From an uncultured Alphaproteobacteria bacterium (GTDB lineage Bacteria > Pseudomonadota > Alphaproteobacteria > Bin95), in contig CAJXVF010000106.1 in NCBI GenBank assembly GCA_913060845.1, positions 1 to 7,464 on the forward strand: 7,464 nt of DNA. Reading direction: 5' to 3'. Numbering within the stretch: the stretch's first letter is position 1; every line of letters starts with the position of its first letter. The notes under the pieces are model-generated. The model worked only from the letters and a program-made list of their open reading frames with translations. It was not told where the DNA came from and did no database searches. Of this stretch, positions 6,622 to 7,464 are shown piece by piece. The translations under genes were made by a program, and so were the position numbers.

Positions 6622-7116
6622 ATGAACCGGGAAGATTTCATGGCGCGGGCGATTGAGATTGCAACTTCGGCGGCCGATGAAGAGGGCGCGCTGCCCTACG
6701 GTGCCGTCGTCGTGTTGGACAACAAGATCGTTGGCGAAGGCCTCAATCGCGCCGTTGCGCTGCACGATCCCACCTCCCACGGTGAGGTTGAGGCGATCCG
6801 GGATGCCTGCAAGCGTTTGGGCACAACGGACCTTTCCGGGGCCGAGATGTACACCTCTGCGGAGCCATGCTCCATGTGCGTCGCAACGATGATTTTGGCT
6901 AATATGGCACGGCTCGTATACGCAGCGGATTGGCGGGACAGCACCCGATTCATGCAGGCGATGGCGGGCGATAACCCAACCGTTAAGCGGCGCTACACGA
7001 CTGTGGAATTGCGCGATCAAGTCAGCCGTGCACCTGAAGATCGTGACATGCCGGCGGAACGTATGGGCGCTGCAGAGGCCAATGCGATGCTTGATACATA
7101 TGCGGCGAACCGCTGA
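6622..7116 (+). CDS. Nucleoside/nucleobase deaminase (CDA fold, guanine-deaminase-like)
   Basis: A 164-residue zinc hydrolase of the cytidine deaminase-like fold (dCMP_cyt_deam_1), cytoplasmic. The zinc and proton-shuttle motifs are HGE (H53, E55) and PCSMC (C83, C86) in the spacing expected for the family. The context TSAEPCSMCVATMILANMARLVYAAD resembles guanine deaminase and related nucleobase deaminases more than the tRNA editor TadA. The motif reads HGE rather than the common HAE, and the C-terminal tail (RAPEDRDMP...EAN) resembles the active-site-capping tails of the guanine deaminase group. The exact substrate (guanine, cytosine, isocytosine or another) is not decided. The ATG at 6622 has AGGGAG about 9 nt upstream; an upstream in-frame ATG at 6553 would add 23 residues without family resemblance. 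It follows phrB by 97 nt and is followed by the monooxygenase-like gene after 24 nt. Confidence 0.88.
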   Translation: MNREDFMARAIEIATSAADEEGALPYGAVVVLDNKIVGEGLNRAVALHDPTSHGEVEAIRDACKRLGTTDLSGAEMYTSAEPCSMCVATMILANMARLVYAADWRDSTRFMQAMAGDNPTVKRRYTTVELRDQVSRAPEDRDMPAERMGAAEANAMLDTYAANR

Positions 7117-7140
7117 AACAGCGGCAGAGGGAGAAAGAGT

Positions 7141-7434
7141 TTGGCTAAAACCGCAGTTATTGTCGCGTTTGAGGTGAAAGAGGGTCAGATGGACCTATTC
7201 CTGGACATCATTCGAACGCATGCCGCCCGCACACTCGCTGTCGAACCCGGCTGCGAACGTTTTGACGTATTAATCCCGACAGATGGCAGCGCTGCTGTCC
7301 ACCTGCACGAAGTCTACGCCGATGACACTGCCTTTGCAGAGCACAGGCAATCCCAGCGCCTCGCCGATGTGCGCGAAAGCTATCAGGACCTAATCGTTGG
7401 TCGGACTTTGTCCATCTGCAGCTTCGTTAGCTAA
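7141..7434 (+). CDS. Antibiotic biosynthesis monooxygenase domain protein (YgiN-like putative quinol monooxygenase)
   Basis: A 97-residue single-domain protein of the ABM dimeric alpha-beta barrel fold. The features seen are a first strand TAVIVAFEVKEGQMDLFL, the turn EPGC (35-38) leading into RFDVL, the strand HEVYAD (56-61), and an AFAEH helix start (64-68). These are the conserved marks of small cofactor-free monooxygenases such as E. coli YgiN, which acts on quinols; many relatives have no proven reaction. Length matches the family. The start codon is TTG at 7141, with AGAGGGAG ending 7 nt upstream, and no ATG gives a complete domain. The gene lies 24 nt after the deaminase, so co-transcription is likely. 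No metabolic link between the two is evident from sequence. Confidence 0.83.
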   Translation: MAKTAVIVAFEVKEGQMDLFLDIIRTHAARTLAVEPGCERFDVLIPTDGSAAVHLHEVYADDTAFAEHRQSQRLADVRESYQDLIVGRTLSICSFVS

Positions 7435-7438
7435 GCCG

Positions 7439-7455
7439 CTGCCTGTTGACGGCAG
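7439..7455 (+). other. Small hairpin after the last gene
   Basis: CTGCC and GGCAG flank a 7-nt loop, starting 4 nt after the stop codon. No T-run is seen before the window ends at 7464, so this may be a stabilising stem or part of a terminator that continues outside. Weak evidence. Confidence 0.25.
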
Positions 7456-7464
7456 AAGCAAGCC

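Noticed and set aside
1..7464. CRISPR arrays, insertion sequences, tRNA genes, prophage or defence genes
   Set aside because: I saw no regularly spaced repeats, transposase or integrase motifs, tRNA-like cloverleaf ends, or toxin/nuclease domains on either strand.

Overview
The window looks like chromosomal DNA from a Gram-negative alphaproteobacterium. Base composition is moderately GC-rich. The periplasmic binding protein has a Sec signal peptide, the genes are packed into short operons with overlapping or nearly abutting ends, and the photolyase is of the iron-sulfur (FeS-BCP/PhrB) type best known from Agrobacterium and Rhodobacter. The genus cannot be fixed from the sequence. No mobile element, CRISPR array, tRNA or rRNA is visible.

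Left half, minus strand (read from about 4175 down to 1): a GNAT acetyltransferase, then a LIV/HAAT-type ABC importer operon in the order substrate-binding protein, LivH-like permease, LivM-like permease, LivG-like ATPase. The ATPase is cut by the window edge after its Walker B motif. A plausible sigma-70 promoter with an internal dyad lies just after the GNAT stop codon, in front of the binding-protein gene. A long GC-rich hairpin sits between the binding-protein gene and livH, where it would be expected to raise binding-protein mRNA relative to the membrane components. The permeases and ATPase are tightly coupled (4-nt gap, then an ATGA overlap).

Right half, plus strand (4290 to 7434): a C-factor-like short-chain dehydrogenase/reductase immediately followed by phrB, a (6-4) photolyase/bacterial cryptochrome. 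In phrB all four [4Fe-4S] cysteines and the lesion-, electron-transfer- and ribolumazine-site residues remembered for Agrobacterium PhrB fall at the same residue numbers. After a 97-nt gap come a nucleoside/guanine-type deaminase and, 24 nt later, a small antibiotic-biosynthesis-monooxygenase-fold (YgiN-like) protein. The two halves diverge from a 114-nt region (4176-4289) that contains a perfect 12-bp palindrome.

Functionally this is a nutrient-uptake operon beside a light-dependent DNA repair pair and two small metabolic enzymes. I see no convincing undescribed system. The best leads are the SDR-phrB pair, the palindrome between the divergent genes, the dyad in the importer promoter, and the unassigned substrates of the transporter and the deaminase.
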